Assembly: GCF_047948215.1 (NCBI RefSeq)
Contig: NC_134460.1
Coordinates: 129,378,324 to 129,442,323, forward strand
Length of the DNA stretch: 64,000 nt
Source of the DNA: Lycorma delicatula
Taxonomy: Eukaryota; Arthropoda; Insecta; Hemiptera; Fulgoridae
Direction of reading: 5' to 3'
Under the pieces are notes generated by a model. The model had not been told where the DNA came from. It saw only the letters and a program-made list of their open reading frames with translations, and searched no databases. Each line of letters starts with the position of its first letter. Position 1 is the stretch's first letter. This document shows positions 60,664-64,000 of the stretch, in pieces. Both the position numbers and the translations under genes were made by a program.

Positions 60664-61233
60664 AAATCTGATGTGGATACCACATTACGCCTGTTTAATT
60701 ACATATACACATATTTATACATTCAGAGATTAATAAATCAATATATTTAAATTTTTAAAAAATATTAAAAAAAAGGAAATGAAGTTGGATTCGAACCGAT
60801 GTGCCTTTCCCTTGTACGATCCAAATATTTCATTAATTAAAATTTTATTTCGCTAAACTCTGGAACCAATGGTAGTAACTGCCGCTTACGATATATCATT
60901 GAAAAGTTCTCATTGAGAGTTTATTACTACAGTTAAGAAAAAGTCCAAAATCTATTTTTGTTTTGGTTTTTGGGCTTTTTGGGGCAGTTTTTGTCCAGGT
61001 GATTGCAATCAAAAAGGGAGGTGCAAAAATAGATGTTACAACAGTCCTAAATCCAAAATTTCAACATCCTACAGCTAATCGTTTTTGAGTCATGCATGAT
61101 ACATACGTATATACGTATTAATGTCACGCTGAGACTAGTCAAAATGGATTCAGGGATGGTCAAAATGGATACTTCCGTTGAAATCTAAAATTTTTCGCGA
61201 TCACAATACTTCCTTTACTTCGTACAAGGAAGT
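60664..61233 (-). repeat. R1 repeat family, copy 6
   Basis: Minus-oriented copy with a shortened A/T-rich linker. Tail AATCTGATGTGGATACCACA, B-box word in reverse (TTGGATTCGAACCGATG), body TTTCAACATCCTACAGC, head hairpin ACTTCCTTTACTTCGTAC, AAGGAAGT. Confidence 0.8.
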
Positions 61234-61629
61234 AAAAAATGAAAACAGAAACTATGCGACTTCCTATGAAAAATACTTAAATATTTTTAAATATTCAAGA
61301 ATAATAAACTTCCTATATCACAGATAATAAACACATGATAGAAATTTCTTTGGCTTAAATTGTTTTACAGTATTTTTATTTTACCTGCTTTTATTTTTTA
61401 ATTAATTTGATGGTTTGTGTTACGTACTGTTATGAGTATTTGAAAAAACGATTATTATTGGAAAACTAAAAGAATATTTTCTATAATTCTATTATTAATT
61501 TTATTTACAAATAGAAATAAAGAAAAAAATTATGAATTAAAATACATTTTATGTTGCGATATTGGTTTGCAACATGACAAAGATTTTAATAACTTTTATT
61601 AATTTTTTTTTTTTTTTTAATGTAATTTA
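61234..61629. other. AT-rich sequence without a recognised feature
   Basis: No feature seen. Confidence 0.5.
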
Positions 61630-62068
61630 CTAAACGTATACGACTGTATAATTAAAATAATACAGCAATATGTTAACCGCACATAACAAATGAACAAAAG
61701 CGTTATAAATTTTATTTTTTTGTTTTTGTTTAAGTAAAATAAAAAAAAAAGTGTGAACCACTAGTGGTGTGGAATGAAAAATGACTCTTTTTATAAGTGA
61801 CAGAGGAAATTGTTTTCGCATTCCAGCTGTTATTTGCAGACCACCACTTGATCGTATCCTCGGAGAGAGAACCGACCAACGATCAAGATTGAAAAGAACC
61901 ACAAACTCCCTAGCCCTTATTTTTGGTATTCCGTTAATTAAGAACAGAATCCAAACAGAAACCAAACGTATTGAATACATTCCCATTGTTTTATTAACTA
62001 AGGGTAGTGCTAGAAAAATCAAAAAAATCATAGGAATTCAATTGTTATTCCATTATATTTTTTATTAG
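61630..62068. other. Block open on both strands, product unknown
   Basis: A 133-codon minus-strand frame (61630..62031) and a 95-codon plus-strand frame (61781..62068) overlap. The core, about 61790-61990, is compositionally more complex than its flanks. The minus reading contains WSVLSPRIRSSGGLQITAGM, the plus reading DRILGERTDQRSRLKRTTNS. I recognise neither. It could be a lineage-specific exon, a transposon piece or chance. No clear splice sites. Confidence 0.2.
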
Positions 62069-63099
62069 GGTAGTATCGTTTTTTCGGTTTTTATTATTAT
62101 TTATGTGATTCAGTAAGTATATATTAACTTAAATATAGTAATTAAAAATAAAAACACTTCAGTTCTATTTTATTCTTATTCCATTGTTTTCTTTTAATTT
62201 TTAGTTTTTATTGTGTAACTTTATTAATCCTTTATAAACGAGTAACAACCTAAACTTTGCGTAAAAAATATTAAATTTCAGAATAAAAAGAAATAAAAGT
62301 TTGAGTAAGTACCTAACAAATACAATTAAATTTTATGTCAAATACATAAACTTCGTATAATAAATTTTTTAATGTGGGTTATTCTTTTACCCTCATTTTA
62401 AGGGCACAAGCTTAAATTATATGATTATCCTTTTACTTCAGTAACATTAAAAATAAGTGTCCATTTTTCTTGGCACCATCTAAAAAGTTTCATAACATCT
62501 AAACAATGCGTACTAGATTAATGTGTATATCAGTACATTGTATGATTAGGAGTATTGATAATACCTTTTACCGATAATAATTTTAGGTTCAAATTCACGC
62601 TAGAATCAGAATTAGAAATTTCTAACAACACAAAAAAACATAACCTGTATGCATTGTTAGTTAATGGCTCAGGTCTTTTACCAAGCTGTTATAATAGAGA
62701 TTAAAACATGTGTAATCTATTTAAGGCTTTCTTTTAAGCAGGTTTAATTATTTAAGGTGTTTATTGAACTTTTATGATCCCTTGTAAAAAGAACCTAAAA
62801 TAGGGTTGGATTGAATCTGTACATATACTATAAATGTAATCTTTGATTTATATCTGATTTTAATAAATCCTTCAAAATCCATTTCTTCTTTTATTTAAAT
62901 TAAAGCTAAATGTTATAAATATATAATTTTCTTCTTAACTATATGAAAGGGATGAAATTTAAAGCTCTACGAAAATGAGAAGTAATTTCATTGTCAACTA
63001 GTTTTCAAACCTTTTTGAAAAATTATTTTTTTTTACCTTTTAGAATCAGATCAAAAAATAATTATGTAATCGCATCGTTTACTGGTTACCCCGCTAATT
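62069..63099. other. AT-rich sequence without a recognised feature
   Basis: No feature seen. Confidence 0.5.
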
Positions 63100-63101
63100 T
63101 C

Positions 63102-63934
63102 ATTATTAACTTTTCCGTTCCGTTTCATTTGTCCTTGATGAATCAATTGTTGCTGTATTAGTTTCTTCAGAAACCAATATGGTATGTGCACCAGAGGTAT
63201 GGTGCACAAGCATTGGGGAATACTTGTAAGAGAAACATTGAAATCATCCAACGGTTTCAAAACAAGGCGCTCAGGATGGTATCAGGGGCATCATGCTTCG
63301 CTAGAAACGATAAGGTGCAAGGGTATCTTGGGATTGCCACGTCTTCGTGAGGAGTTACGAAGAACCAGTTGGGACTACATATCTTAGCTGGACAAACGCG
63401 TGAATCATCTAGTGCTGAATCTGCTTGACAATGGTGAGGAAGTAAGATGATTGAGGAAGCTACATGTACCTCTCCTCGTTGATCTTTGAAGGGAAGGATG
63501 ATCATTGAAGTGATACATACATACATGGCATGAAACAGTGGTAATTATGTTAAATATAGTTTAATCTTTACGCGTTTTACTGAAATTTGACATATGTTGT
63601 AGCTGGTGGTTGACTCTGAGTCGGCGATCTGATTATCTGCTGAGAATTCGGTGTCTATTGTTTTATCTGACTTTAATATTTGTGACTTTCCTTAAATGAT
63701 TTAAATATTCTGTGACTTTATTATTTATCTAACTGTATTATTTGTTTTCTGTTATCTTTGTGTTTGTTAACTAATTGCTTTGTTTGTCTCATGAGAAGTT
63801 ATGAATATTATTAATATTGTATTTGAGGTGGGCTACCTATGGATGGTTTTCTGACACGTTACTCTTATCCAGAAATTTTACTTATGATCGGAATCCCTTT
63901 GGCAACCGATTGTAAAAATTGTTATTAAAAAAAA
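63102..63934 (+). pseudogene. Jockey-type LINE pol C-terminus with 3' UTR
   Basis: Reads PFHLSLMNQLLLY, a stop, KPIWYVHQRYGAQALGN, KRNIEIIQRFQNKALRMVSG, CFARNDKVQGYLG, then after a frameshift LPRLREELRRTSWDYIS, stop, HLVLNLLDNGEEVR, to the terminator at 63487..63489. This is the extreme C-terminal part of a Jockey-clade pol, equivalent to the end of the 53425 copy. The UTR ends ACCGATTGTAAAAATTG, TTATT and A8 (63927..63934). 5'-truncated and broken; frames 63051..63260 and 63257..63526 on the minus strand are shadows. Confidence 0.85.
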
Positions 63935-64000
63935 TTTCCGTTTCTACTTATTTTTTTGATGAAGGAAGATATAATTTGTTTTTAATATCTAAAAAAAATA

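Overview
This 64 kb window looks like intronic DNA from an AT-rich insect genome, most likely a hemipteran. That guess rests on composition, on the mix of Jockey-type LINEs, tRNA-derived SINEs and Tc1/mariner relics, and on one insect-like exon; I cannot name the species. There is no bacterial gene organisation, rRNA, functional tRNA or CRISPR array. Almost all short open frames are chance frames or transposon remnants.

The only host coding sequence I can support is one 134-bp exon on the minus strand (25198..25331). It has a splice acceptor and a textbook GTAAGT donor, and its 44 codons look like the segment just after the N-terminal Dachshund box of dachshund (dac/DACH): a PGRPPKR motif, then a short basic region and an ENGHL motif. 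If so, the window is two giant dac introns, at least 25 kb after the exon and at least 38 kb before it. Several more complex, less AT-rich islands (about 5.3-5.8, 10.3-10.7, 18.05-18.55, 28.0-28.2, 29.8-30.2, 36.2-36.6, 39.9-40.15, 42.2-42.5, 44.3-44.7, 46.5-46.9 kb) have no convincing open frame and are candidate intronic enhancers or other conserved non-coding sequence.

The clearest mobile element is a 2.3 kb minus-strand Jockey-type retroposon (22609..24950) with a 15-bp target-site duplication and a poly(A) tail. It carries an upstream frame, a gag ORF with three zinc knuckles and a 3' UTR, but no reverse transcriptase: a gag-only 'half-LINE' only 232 bp downstream of the exon, in the same orientation. 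Its gag is interrupted by three one-base losses, all in or next to short base runs.

Other elements: four 5'-truncated Jockey pol pieces (6.3-7.6, 41.4-41.5, 53.4-54.3, 63.1-63.9 kb); three LINE C-terminal pieces of another type (21.5-22.0, 33.3-33.5, 48.4-48.8 kb); a broken Tc1/mariner-like transposon with roughly 90-bp inverted repeats split by a SINE (55.0-56.4 kb); two tRNA-derived SINE families, four and five copies; a 600-700 bp family (called R1 here) with 13-bp terminal inverted repeats and an internal Pol III B-box word (six copies, two nested head-to-head around a probable Helitron fragment); direct and tandem duplications; paired perfect palindromes; and TA, CA and CT microsatellites. 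Stretches not listed are AT-rich intronic sequence in which I see nothing definable.
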